DNA of 54,796 nucleotides from Nemertoderma westbladi (taxonomy: Eukaryota; Xenacoelomorpha; Nemertodermatida; Nemertodermatidae): assembly GCA_032718475.1 (NCBI GenBank), contig JAUCBJ010003048.1, positions 1-54,796 on the forward strand, written 5' to 3'. Shown piece after piece: positions 22,295 through 32,885 of this stretch. The translations under genes and the position numbers were made by a program. The first letter of the stretch is position 1. The number at the start of each line of letters is the position of its first letter. Under the pieces are notes generated by a model. That model did not search any database. It was not told where the DNA came from and saw nothing but the letters and a program-made list of their open reading frames with translations.

Positions 22295-22908
22295 CTTCCA
22301 AAATCCCGAAATCTGAAGCAGAACTTGGATTGGCAATCGGAGTGGTGGATACACTTGGATCCAATTTTACCAACACACTTGAAATCATCGGAAAGTTTTC
22401 TAACTTTGGGGGAATCGCGATCAAACAATTGGCAAACTTTTCCGTTGCTACAGGGACCACAAAACACTCGAACCAACAACTCAAATATTAACCGAACATC
22501 AGAACGCAGCTGTTCTACTTGAACACGGATGTCTGTTCCGTTCTGTAGACTTGCGTCATATTTCCCTTCTGGTCTTCGAAACAAATTCAATTTATTACCG
22601 ACATTGATCTGCACTTCGTCCTGTTTGTGGCTAATTTCAATATTATTGGTAAATTTATTCATGTTCTTCAATATAAATTCTACTAGAACCTCCGACAAAC
22701 TATTTGACTTCTCTAAATCATCTTCCAATCTCTTCATCCTGTCCAACAAGTTGTTTAATTGCAAATCTTTTTGTCTTCCATTTTTTTCATTGCTTTCGAG
22801 GTTTTCCAGTAAAATATCTATCCGTTCTATCAAATCATCTATATTTAGCCGTTTGGTCTGGTTGAATCCTTCACCGGATAATTCATCTTCCTTTTTATTA
22901 TTGGTGAC
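22295..22908 (-). CDS. NQT-repeat giant secreted glycoprotein, exon 2 (coiled coil and Cys module)
   Basis: Internal exon of 614 bases. The acceptor is GTTCTCTCATTCCCGCTTCAG ending at 22909 and the donor is GGAAG then GTAATA at 22294. It reads VTNNKKEDELSGEGFNQTKR, then a coiled-coil-like stretch (IERIDILLENL ... LNNLLDRMKRLEDDLEKSN), then a small cysteine-rich region with spacing C-x2-C-x5-C, C-x7-C-x5-C-x4-C. The last codon is split (AG in this exon plus A in exon 3, giving Arg), and exon 3 supplies the eighth cysteine immediately after. Joined across the 181-base intron the frame is continuous. The C-x5-DC-x4-C pattern recalls small disulfide domains such as the Dickkopf/colipase type, but I would not assign it. 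Normal composition makes this the best region for homology searching. Confidence 0.72.
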
Positions 22909-23424
22909 CTGAAGCGGGAATGAGAGAACTTTAATAACAACAATATTTAATATATAAATTACTCAATCAATTTATCAATTATTAATTAATTATTTTATTA
23001 ATTATTTGATGTAATTTTGGCATGCAAAATTAACAATAAAGTGATATTGTATAAAAAAAAAATACTGATTGGAAAGGATCTATTAGTTTTTGCCACTATT
23101 TTAAACTATTTAATTACACAGTAGGCCAGTTCATATCGGATTTGAATTGTGATTAGGATTTGGATTGTGGTTCAGATTAGGAACGGTGGTTCTGACGTAT
23201 CAATAATTAATAATAGATTAATGTATCCTTAATTAATAATGATTCAATTTTAAGGGGTGTATTTTTCTAAAACTATTGAAAAGAAAATAGAAAAATATGA
23301 ATTAATGATTTTATTCGTTACTTTTATGGCGTCTGATTTGAACCAAATTACCTTAGAATTACAAATGTGTACATTACATATTTCATTAGCTTATATTTAT
23401 TATAAGATAAAATCCCTTACTTTA

Positions 23425-24300
23425 AAGTATTTGTAGTTAACTTTAAAAATCGCTTAAAAGTAAGTTATGTTTATGTAGTTGACTTTAATAAATCGCTTAA
23501 AAGTAAGGTATTTAGTACAAGTCCTGTTATAACATCGCTTAAAAGTAAGCTATGTATAATGTAGTTGACTTTAATAAATCGCTTAAAAGTAAGGTATTTT
23601 GTACAAGTCATGTTAAAACATCGCTTAAAGTAAGCTATGTTTATGTAGTTGACTTTAATAAATCGCTTAAAAGTAAGGTATTTTGTACAAGTCCTGTTAA
23701 ATCATCGCTTAAAAGTAAGCTATGTTTATGTAGTTGACTTTAATAAATCGCTTAAAAGTAAGGTATTTAGTACAAGTCCTGTTATAACATCGCTTAAAAG
23801 TAAGCTATGTTTATGTAGTTGACTTTAATAAATCGCTTAAAAGTAAGGTATTTAGTACAAGTCCTGTTATAACATCGCTTAAAAGTAAGCTATGTATATG
23901 TAGTTGACTTTAATAAATCGCTTAAAAGTAAGGTATTTTGTACAAGTCATGTTAAAACATCGCTTAAAGTAAGCTATGTTTATGTAGTTGACTTTAATAA
24001 ATCGCTTAAAAGTAAGGTATTTTGTACAAGTCCTGTTAAATCATCGCTTAAAAGTAAGCTATGTTTATGTAGTTGACTTTAATAAATCGCTTAAAAGTAA
24101 GGTATTTTGTACAAGTCCTGTTAAATCATCGCTTAAAAGTAAGCTATGTTTATGTAGTTGACTTTAATAAATCGCTTAAAAGTAAGGTATTTTGTACATG
24201 TTCTGCTAAAACATCGCTTAAAGTAAGCTATGTTTACGTAGTTGACTTTAATAAATCGCTTAAAATAAGGTATTTTATTGCAGTTGCTTAAAATGAAGTA
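23425..24300. repeat. 85-bp tandem array (left arm of the giant fold-back)
   Basis: GTTGACTTTAATAAATCGCT recurs about every 84-86 bases, roughly ten times. Each unit contains two GCTTAAAAGTAAG half-units. The inverted right arm has about three copies at 28395-28640. Confidence 0.92.
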
Positions 24301-24560
24301 TGTGTTTATGCAGTAATATGGTTTAAAGAAACCGATGTTTTTAAAGTTTCGTTTAAACATAGTTTAAATTATGCTAAGTTTTTGCAATGTCGTTTAAACA
24401 TAGTTTATAGTAACCGATGTTTTTACAGTGTCGTTTAAACATAGTTTAAAGTAAGCTAAGTTTTTGCAATGTCGTTTAAACATAGTTTAAAGTAAGCGAT
24501 GTTTTTACAGTGTCGTTGAAACATAGTTTAAAGTATATAAGTTTTTGCACTTTTTTATAT
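24300..24560. repeat. GTTTAAACATAG subrepeats
   Basis: Units of about 45 bases (GTCGTTTAAACATAGTTTAA with either CGATGTTTTTACAGT or TAAGTTTTTGCAAT) repeat about five times, continuing the array next to it. Confidence 0.75.
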
Positions 24561-25417
24561 AACTTTTAACAGTATAGTTACATAGTACTGCAGTAGGTAA
24601 GGCATCCAAAATGTCATCTTCGAAATTGAGAGCCTAATACGGAGGTGCCAACAAATTTCAGAAGATGAGACATTTTCAAACTTAAATATAATATAATATT
24701 TAACACGTATTTTTCAATATAAGATTGGTGTACTGGATCGCCTAATAGAGAATGCCAGTAATAGCCCTAGCAATACCGCCGCTACCAGTACAGGTAATTC
24801 TGGAGTAATTAATTTAAATCGAAACCTCCATGAATGGCTGCATTGGTTATTAAGTTTACCTATTGCTCGACATCAAAGAAGCTGCGGCATTAGTGCTGCA
24901 TTACATTGTCCCACTCTAAAACATGAAATGCTGGTCGTCCACGTTTCGATGTATTATTTTCTTATTAGTAAAGTTTGTTTGCGTTATTTCAATTCTGTAC
25001 CGGGTATCCACCAAATTTATAAATCAAACCCAAACGAAAATTCCAATTATACCCTGGCAGAGTGGGCAAAAAACTAGAAGTTCTGAAACCCAAAATTATT
25101 AGATTACAGGCTGTTTTTTAGAAAGGCTGGCCATGAAATTGTCGGCTTTTCAAAGTTAAAATGGGGCCCTGAAGTCCAAGGAATAAAGTACTTGGCTTCA
25201 AGTAGAGTTCCTGGTAGTCTAGGCTAGTGCAAAGGGACAACTTATTCCACAGTGGGGTCTTTTACTGTGCGTAGTACGAGCCTGAATTTTTGTATATTTG
25301 AATTTCCCCCGTAAATGCTAAATGTATTGTAGTATAATATATTATTAATTTTATTATAATATTATTATTGGCAAAATAAACGAAAGAGGGTTCAAAAAAT
25401 GTACGATATTAGTAGTT

Positions 25418-25790
25418 ATTGCGAGCCTGAAAAGGACTCGGAACGCAACGGAAGTCGCATTCCTCTGTTCGCATTGACGTTCTACGACTAACAGAGCGGA
25501 TTATGGTCTACAAAGTTATTACGAGCCTGAAAAAGACTCGGAACGCAACGGAAAACCATACTCCCACGCTTGACCGACAGACACCAACGGACGGAGTGGT
25601 TTGTAGTCTACGGAGCTATTACGAGCCTGAAAGGGACTTGGAACGTGACGGAAAGCTGTATCCTCTCACCAGACCCTGTGGATACTAACGGACGGAGCGA
25701 TTGGCGGCGAACGGAGCTATTACGAGCCTGAAAGGGACTCGGAACGTGACGGAAAGCTCCAGCCCCTCGCCAGACATTACAGACACCGAC
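25418..25790. repeat. Four copies of a roughly 100-bp repeat
   Basis: ACGAGCCTGAAAGGGACTCG-like cores occur at 25421, 25521, 25621 and 25722, each followed by GGAACG(C/T)(A/G)ACGGAAA. Open frames through it are short and no product is recognised. Confidence 0.8.
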
Positions 25791-26345
25791 TAGACATGGG
25801 TATCAAACGTAGTTGGGGTGGTTAAAATCTTATAAAGTAAGTCGGTCATCATATAAAGTAAGTCTGTCGTCTTATAAAGTAAATACTAAGCAAATTGTCT
25901 TGTACTGTAGGTTTATTATTATTGTATATGTTTATTCTAATTATTTGGTGTATGGGAGCCCAAAAATATTTACAATCAGTTCGTAAATCAGTTCGTTTCT
26001 AAGGAATCAGTTATCAGCGAATAAATTATTATTTTTTACGATCTGCATGACAAATTACAAGTTTCCCCTAACACCAATAATACACCACAATAAACACCGG
26101 TGAATAGTATTTCGGGATCTAGCGCAGCCTCCGGGAACTTACAACGGCGTCAAAACCCCGCTCTGGAACTGATGGCAACAAAGTTGCTGGAAGAAAAATT
26201 TTCTAAAGTTCAAATATCCCGGATCGACGAACCATAACAAAAAGAGTTAGCGATTATGAACTCCAAAATCGAAGTCGAATACAAACTGTGAACTTGTTGC
26301 GGAAATACCTGGAGGGACAGTGATAGGAATATTGGAAGGCGTCTC

Positions 26346-27595
26346 TACGGAGCCCCTAAAGGGACATGGGTTTCCCCTTTTTTTTCTAAGTCCGGCCCAG
26401 AGATACTAAGTCCGGCCCGGAGATACTATCTCAGGCCCTGAGATACTAAGTCCGGCCCGGAGATACTATCTCAGGCCCTGAGATACTAAGTCCGGCCCGG
26501 AGATACTATCTCAGGCCCGGAGATACTAAGTCCGGCCCGGAGATACTATCTCAGGCCCGGAGATACTAAGTCCGGCCCTGAGATACTAAGTCCGGCCCGG
26601 AGATACTATCTCAGTCCCGGCCCGGAGATACTAAGTCCGGCCCGGAGATACTATCTCAGGCCCGGAGATACTAAGTCCGGCCCGGAGATACTATCTCAGG
26701 CCCGGAGATACTAAGTCCGGCCCGGAGATACTATCTCAGGCCCGGAGATACTAAGTCCGGCCCGGAGATACTATCTCAGGCCCGGAGATACTAAGTCCGG
26801 CCCGGAGATACTATCTCAGGCCCGGAGATACTAAGTCCGGCCCGGAGATACTATCTCACGGCCCGGAGATACTATCTCAGGCCCGGAGATACTAAGTCCG
26901 GCCCGGAGATACTATCTCAGGCCCGGAGATACTCTGCCATCTCATACAGTTACTATAGTTTATGGGGTAGCCAATACTTCAAAGCTGCTTGTCATACTCA
27001 TATCATCTCATTCAGGCCTTTGTGAGTGACCGTGGCCTATTTGTTTCGGTTTACATACACCTCTGTTGCAGTTTAACTTTACGCGGCTATTCAGCCATTG
27101 CCTCCAAATAATATGGAATGTTCTTATTATTGGTAGTTCATTTCTGTAGCCGTAGAAGGGTATTATCATTAAGTAAATGCCCGTTGGTAGGTCGGCTTTT
27201 ATTCAAAGGCACGGGGTCATGCCTCCCTCCAGACATGTAATTACTTTGTATTGTGCTAACAATACTCTTGTGTTTCCATATTAAATATCTCACAAATTGA
27301 AATGTGAAACTTAATTTCCATGTTCCCGTCAAGATGTCTGTACTTGTAGAACAGCAATTGATTAACCCAGTTAGCTGATTGGCTGCAGAATTGTTTCTGT
27401 TGTGTTTCTGTTGATTGCTGTGTCAGCGCTATAATGTCTATGAACCTGTTCTGTATTTTATCTCCGGGCCTGAGATAATATCTCCGGGCCGGACTTAGTA
27501 TCTCCGGGCCTGAGATAGTATCTCTGGCCCGGACTTATTATCTCTGGGCCGGAATAAAAAAAAGGGGAAACCCATGTCCCTTTAGGGGCTCCGTA
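26346..27595. mobile_element. Inverted-repeat element with candidate 6-bp target duplication
   Basis: The left terminus TACGGAGCCCCTAAAGGGAC, continuing ATGGGTTTCCCC and a T run, is repeated inverted at the right terminus (27555-27595). CGTCTC lies immediately outside both ends (26340-26345 and 27596-27601), a plausible target-site duplication. Next to the left terminus is a 40-bp array; the right arm has only about two and a half inverted copies. The centre (26940-27450) contains no transposase. The element is nested in the giant fold-back. Confidence 0.75.
26386..26937. repeat. 40-bp array (GGCCCGGAGATACTAAGTCC dimers)
   Basis: Twenty-base half-units GGCCCGGAGATACTAAGTCC and GGCCCGGAGATACTATCTCA alternate, making a 40-bp dimer repeated about thirteen times. 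Inverted half-units are at 27460-27555. Confidence 0.93.
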
Positions 27596-27648
27596 CGTCT
27601 CCTTGCTACTTCGTAAACCATCTTTATTAAGGCCGCAATTGTGCTTTA

Positions 27649-28068
27649 GGACACAGAAACTGACGGATTCTTTGCGAATTGCGCAAACGTCACGAAATAC
27701 GCGATTTTTCCAAACGTCGCAAACATCGGTAATTTTTTTCTACAATGTTGACTCCTTAAGCAAAAGGGTCACGCAAATGATTTTTTTGAACTTTTTTTTG
27801 TGTTCTTGAGTGCTTTTTGCATAAAAAACATATCGACTAATGTTCTAGAACATTGGCCAATACCAAAAAAATTAAAAAACTCTAAAAAAAGAATTGGTGA
27901 AAAAATGGCTGGGGGTGTCGCGAAGTAGGGATCATTTTGCTTAAGGAGTGTCCATTTTACACAACAAAGAATTCCCGATGTTTGCAATGTTTGCGAAATT
28001 CGCGATGTTTGCGACGTTTGCGAAATTCGCGAAGAATCCCGCAGTTTCTGTGCCCTACTCGAATTGTG
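27649..28068. mobile_element. Hairpin element, about 420 bp, with about 125-bp arms
   Basis: The left arm (GGACACAGAAACTGACGGAT, then GCGAATTGCGCAAACGTC, then ACTCCTTAAGCAAAAGGGTC) pairs with the inverted right arm (27935-28068). The right arm contains extra GTTTGCGAAATTCGCGA-type units, so it is longer. The middle (27800-27900) contains a TGTTCTAGAACATTGGCCAA segment like the ends of the MITE family at 3978 and 29378. Confidence 0.65.
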
Positions 28069-29377
28069 GCAAAAGGGGCCAAAGCCGGCCAATACTTCTG
28101 CCCCACAATATGCCCCTAACCCTAACAGAATCACTACTCACTAGTCCTACTATTACCCCTAATCCCACCTCTATTCTTTAGAATACACCAATTGGTCAAC
28201 TGCGCCCTCTCGTGATCTATTTACTAATTGCAGATATCAACAAACCATTTGATTGGACAAAACACAGCAAAAAACATAGCTTACTTTAAACTATGTCTAA
28301 ACGAGACTGTAAAAACATCGGTTACTGCATAAATCATATTACTGCATAAACACATACTTCATTTTAAGCAACTGCAATAAAATACCTTATTTTAAGCGAT
28401 TTATTAAAGTCAACTACATAAACATAGCTTACTTGTATGCGATGTTTTAACATGACTTGTACAAAATACCTTACTTTTAAGCGATTTATTAAAGTCAACT
28501 ACATAAACATAGCTTACTTTTAAGCGATGTTATAACAGGACTTGTACTAAATACCTTACTTTTAAGCGATTTATTAAAGTCAACTACATAAACATAACTT
28601 ACTTTTATGCGATGTTTTAACATGACTTGTACAAAATACCTTACTTTTAATCGAATTTTAAAGTTAACTACAAATACTTTAAAGTAAGGTATTTTATCTC
28701 ATAAATATAAGCAAATGAGAAATGTAAGGTATTTTGGCTTAAATCAGACGCCATATACTTTGGGTCAACCACAAAAGTTATCTTAAACTCGGTATCGGTT
28801 CTTACTGGAAAAATATTTGTTTGTTTGTTTTACTATTCATAAACAAATATTTTTAAATATTAATAAATATTTTTCCAGTATAAACCGATCCAAGTTTTAG
28901 TTCATGTTTACAGTATAAAATCATCAATGCAAATATTTATAATAAAAACAATTAAATTACCTTACAATTAAATTATTATTAATTAAGATACATTAATCTA
29001 TTTATTGATACCTCCGGACCACCGTTCCTAATCTGAACCTCAATCGAAATCCGACATATGAACTGACCTATGTCCTGCAAAAAAAAAGTCTTTATTCAGG
29101 TACATGCGAGCGTCTCCGTCTATATTTCATAAGTTACACCGCAGTTAATCTTCATCCTTTATAGTGGTTTGATGGTACTGGTGGGAAGCTGGCCATGAAA
29201 GTATTCAAAATATTGAACACGAACAGTTTTATAGCTCAGATACGGACGTTCGAAAGTTGTAATGCCTATAATATTAATTGTACGTAGCTAGCTATTCATG
29301 GCACTGGTAGCTTGTGTGACCCTTTTTTGAAATTTAAAAAATACGGCAATTTTTGTTATTGGTAAGTGTTCTAGAAC

Positions 29378-29625
29378 ATAAGTAGATATGTTTTTAATAG
29401 CTAGTATTATTTGAAATTATATAAAAAAAAATGTGAAAGAATGTTCCTGTTGCAGAATATATTAATGACCAAAAATATTGATGATATTAGGCCTTTAACA
29501 GTTTACAGTGTATATTAACACTTTTTTTTTATTTTGTTTACATTTTCAAAAAATACTAGCGAGTAAAAAAAACTAGCTTCCATAAAGAAATATCTACTAT
29601 GGTTCTAGAACATTCACCAATATCA
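29378..29625. mobile_element. MITE-like palindromic element (GTTCTAGAAC family), copy 2
   Basis: The left end GTTCTAGAACATAAGTAGAT is followed by TAGCTAGTATTATTTGAAAT; the inverted right end is TATCTACTATGGTTCTAGAA. The interior shares GTTGCAGAATATATTAATGA with copy 1 at 3978-4258. It lies in intron 1 of the NQT-repeat gene. Confidence 0.6.
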
Positions 29626-30023
29626 AAAAAACACTCAAAAACAATATTATTTTTTTTCACTTTTTTTTATTTTAAAAATACTACCTAGTAAAAAAACAAT
29701 AGCTACCAACCACACACCAATATGCACATTCACATTTCACCAATAGAAAAAAATCAAAAATACAAAAAGAAATAAATTTTAAAAATTGTTCACGCAAGAT
29801 ATAGGCTTTCCAGTGCCCCATTCATACATAAACAAAAAAATATACCATATGGTGTACATATTTTAAATAAAATAAAATAGCCTCGTACAGAACCCTGCAA
29901 TATTCGAACGCCCATATCTCAGCTATTTTTAACGACATTTAGATTGTATTTCATATTTGGAATCCTGGCAAGACCACAGCAGCTTTCCATCGGCAAGCTT
30001 GTAGAAAGTTTGATAGAAAAATA

Positions 30024-30130
30024 AAAATTCCGGCTCACCAGATAAGAAGTCGGGAGGTGAAATTATCTCGGCTACGAGTTTCGTGCCATTTCATTAAAAT
30101 TTCTAGAAAAATTATGGGGGAAGGAGGTCG
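30024..30130 (+). repeat. Dispersed repeat, inverted partner at 32665-32765
   Basis: The core TCGGGAGGTGAAATTATCTC and the tail CTAGAAAAATTATGGGGG match, inverted, the segment at 32665-32765. The match is about 110 bases at roughly three-quarters identity. It may be the end of an unrecognised element. Confidence 0.55.
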
Positions 30131-30234
30131 TATCAAAGAGCTACAGTAGTATGCAATATAGTACGTAGAGTTACTCAGTTTATATTCTTTAAATGCATAT
30201 TTAAATATATACATATATAAAGCGTTATACTTAC

Positions 30235-30306
30235 AGGAAAACATGCCAATTTCACTAGGAGCAGAGACAACAGTAAAGCAATAACATTCAATCTATGTCG
30301 CAACAT
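30235..30306 (-). CDS. NQT-repeat giant secreted glycoprotein, exon 1 (signal peptide)
   Basis: From ATG 30306 the 24 codons encode MLRHRLN, a leucine-rich core (VIALLLSLLLV) and KLACFP, a textbook signal peptide, and stop exactly at a consensus donor (CCT then GTAAGT, GT at 30234-30233). The junction is phase 0, matching the phase-0 start of exon 2. Summed exon lengths (72 + 614 + 5212 = 5898) give 1,966 codons including the stop. The joining is inferred across a 7.3-kb intron, so extra exons or a different partner cannot be ruled out. The start context (AAAATGT) is acceptable. Confidence 0.6.
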
Positions 30307-30680
30307 TTTGATATCATGAAATTATAAAGTATTTATCGGGACAACAAAGCTTCTATCATCCCGTCGATTTGTTCCTATTAGTTTGCCTAAACCTAATTAC
30401 AATACAGTAAATTTGGCCTATAGAATGCCTATTTACGTATATACTATATGAACATACCTATAGGTATGCGGCCTTGCCCTGCAGTTTGTTCTAGAATATA
30501 ATTAAAAAATTAAAGAATAATGGCGTTGCTACTGAAATTGACAAAAGTCAGTATAGATATTGTATTCCAGTCAATCTAGCAAAAATGAGGTTTGAACCCA
30601 AAACTATTTATCAATTCATCAGAACCAATTTTTAGGTCCGCGTAGCGAGACCTCTAGTATTCACTCCGTTGTTGGTGTTG

Positions 30681-30886
30681 TGGCGGCCCCTGTGGCTCAG
30701 TTGGCAGAGCGTGGGACTTGGAATCTCTAGGTACCGAGTTCAATCCCCCATTCCGGTTTTTTGTTGTAAGATTGGTAGGAAGCCATTCAAGGAGACAGTT
30801 CATGCGTTAGTAGACGCGGACCTTTTTGATTCAACATTATCTTGGGAATACCCAAGGCGTCCTAAACTATAAGCCATTTTTTCAAT
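30681..30886 (+). mobile_element. tRNA-derived SINE-like head
   Basis: Contains a pol III A box TGGCTCAGTTGG (30693-30704) and a B-box-like GAGTTCAATCC (30736-30746) at tRNA spacing. Folding as a tRNA gives loop CTTGGAA (anticodon TGG, Pro), but the anticodon stem has mismatches and the acceptor stem does not close, so it is not a functional tRNA. About 130 bases of unrelated body follow, and then LINE-A 3' sequence (inverted) begins at 30887. Confidence 0.5.
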
Positions 30887-31400
30887 TTACTACTACTACG
30901 GTCGGCATGCTGCATTGCAGCTGCATTATATATATATATTACATATATATTAAGAATGTTGAACCGGCTTGTCAACAAAATTGCACCTCCACAACTCCCT
31001 ATCACCCATGACATTTGCTAGATCATCCGCATCTTCAAGGCCAGTGTCCTTTAAGATGCGTCTTAAGAAAGTCATTGGCTGTCCACCATGCTTATTCGTT
31101 CCATGAGGACACCAGAGCACAAGATTATGCACTGGCTGGTCCTCACGGCGAAAGCAATGTCCTACAAAGCGGAGGCTATTCCGTTTGAGTGTCAAGCTAA
31201 CGCTGCCCATGCCTTCCACTTACGTATCCAATGGTCTTCACCTGGCTTTCTGATCCATGAACCAGTAGTAACAGGAGTCCTCCACGTGCTCAAGCAAGCC
31301 GACCCTAGAGCTTATGCCCTTACGACCAGACATTTATTGAGAGCTGTCTAGGTTCACTGTCAGGATTTTGGTCTTCTTGGAATTTATAACGAAACTGTCT
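30887..31400 (-). pseudogene. LINE-A 3' fragment, copy 3
   Basis: Minus-strand LINE-A end. It starts with the family's trinucleotide tail (TACTACTACTAC on the plus strand) and GGTCGGCATGCTGCATTGCA. The reverse strand encodes the ORF2 C-terminus (RFVGHCFRREDQPVHNLVLW, then GGQPMTFLRRILKDTGL), with frameshifts further up. An AT microsatellite at about 30925-30950 interrupts it. It is 5' truncated near 31400. Confidence 0.75.
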
Positions 31401-31808
31401 TTATTTAGACTGGGTAGTTCTTGTCAAGAGTTGAGCGGTTCAAAAACATGATGTGGTTGTGTCTGTATGTGTGTATAACCATCCAATATGTCAAAAACTC
31501 AAGCAGGTACGCAAAAAAATTTAACGCGACTATTTATCAATTAGTATCTAGTTGTTGAATAGAAAAGTTGGGAACGATTCGATGTGCGATAATCGAAATA
31601 TTAGCATATTATCAATATTATGGAACGCGAAATTAAATACCCACAGCTACACTTTGTCAGCTGAACAACATTTCACTACTTATTGTCAATTTGAGTTACG
31701 TATATTAATTATATTATTATTATTGTTCTATCTCTATTCAGTCAGTGTAATGTCAAGCAGTACATCATTTATATATCGTATGTATATATAGGGCCTATTC
31801 GGCCCTTA

Positions 31809-32160
31809 CATGCCAAAACCGTCTAACTTAATTTTTTTTAAAATGACGTATGCATAAATTTGGAATCAGAAAAACGAGGCGCATCTTTCTAGCCAAGTCT
31901 TAAGTCGTAATTATGAACTCCTAAGGAGTTATATTTTTGCCAAAACCGTCTATCTCATCATCCGTCAATAATAGTAAATCCCAAACTTTCTTCTCCCATC
32001 TTTACTTAGATTGATTTGGGATTAAACATTAAGTTTGGTTTTATTGTTTCCTTTATGCCGAAACCGTATATCTGTGTATTCTGTCTACTTGTATTCCGTT
32101 GGATTCAATATCTAATAATTATTCATTTTTATTTGCCAAAACAGTCTATCTCTATGATCT
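31809..32160. repeat. Degenerate repeat of TGCCAAAACCGTCTATCTC
   Basis: The motif appears at about 31810, 31938, 32056 and 32133 with irregular spacing and AT-rich filler. No gene was found in 31400-32885; a poly-C run of about 14 lies at 32664. Confidence 0.55.
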
Positions 32161-32885
32161 ACAATACAAAAATGATACTAAACTTGCCTTATAGCCTACA
32201 ATCATGCTTTTACTAGTACCTAGTTTTATTAGTTTCCTAAAATTTAATGGGCTATCCAACATCGCAAACGCCATTTATATAGCTACAGTATGTTAGTTTT
32301 CGTGCCATGGTAACTTTCTGACACCCATCTCCAGTATTTTTCGTGCTAAAATTTTCAAAAGTTTTTATGACTAACTAAAATAAATTTATTAGCGGTATAT
32401 CGCGTTTTTTGGATGTTGATGACGATTGTAGAACTCAATATAACATTCGAGAAATTTTTTTGTTATTTTGAATGTGCCCCCTGGGGCACGAAAAAACAAG
32501 TAATGATGATGAGTAATGACATGATAATGAAAAATCAGCATGAAATCAAGCCAATTTTATGACCTTTATTGAAAATTTTGATTTTTTTTGGAGTGCTGAT
32601 CACGAATATAACACTGATATACACCATGTCCCAGAATATAGTGTCGTAATTCAGTGACACGTCCCCCCCCCCCCCTAATTTTTCTACAAATCGTAATGAG
32701 ATTGCATGAAATTTGAAACAGAGATAGTTTCACCTCCCGACCACTGACTGGGTGAGCCAGAATTTTTATTTTTGCTTTCAATCGTGTTCTTTATTTTATT
32801 TATCTAATACAGAAGACCCCTCCGCAGTCTTTTGATAACATTTCACACTTCGCAGTAATTGTGATTATTATTATATTATTATATG

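Larger units (their letters stand above)
23115..29085. mobile_element. Giant fold-back element in intron 1, about 6 kb
   Basis: The left end (near GGCCAGTTCATATCGGATT, then GGTTCAGATTAGGAACGGTG at about 23170-23190) recurs inverted at the right (about 29020-29080). Inner blocks pair in order: the GGCGTCTGATTT region (23328) with AAATCAGACGCC (28741-28752), an 85-bp array on the left (about ten copies) with about three inverted copies on the right, and GTTTAAACATAG-type units on the left with degenerate counterparts at 28280-28370. The interior (24.6-28.2 kb) holds non-homologous cargo: a 100-bp repeat, an inverted-repeat element (26346-27595) and a hairpin element (27649-28068). No intact transposase was seen. 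It lies wholly inside intron 1 of the NQT-repeat gene. Confidence 0.68.

Noticed and set aside
24880-25080. Short open frame reading HEMLVVHVSMYYFLISKVC
   Set aside because: About 50 codons, no recognisable domain, embedded in transposon cargo; not enough to call a gene.
26120-26300. Gag-like reading LQRRQNPALELMATKLLEEK
   Set aside because: Brief and stop-interrupted with no zinc knuckle or protease nearby; similarity to retroelement gag could not be supported.
30686-30757. Functional tRNA-Pro gene
   Set aside because: The A box is good, but the anticodon stem has mismatches, the B box is degenerate and the acceptor stem does not pair; better explained as a SINE head.
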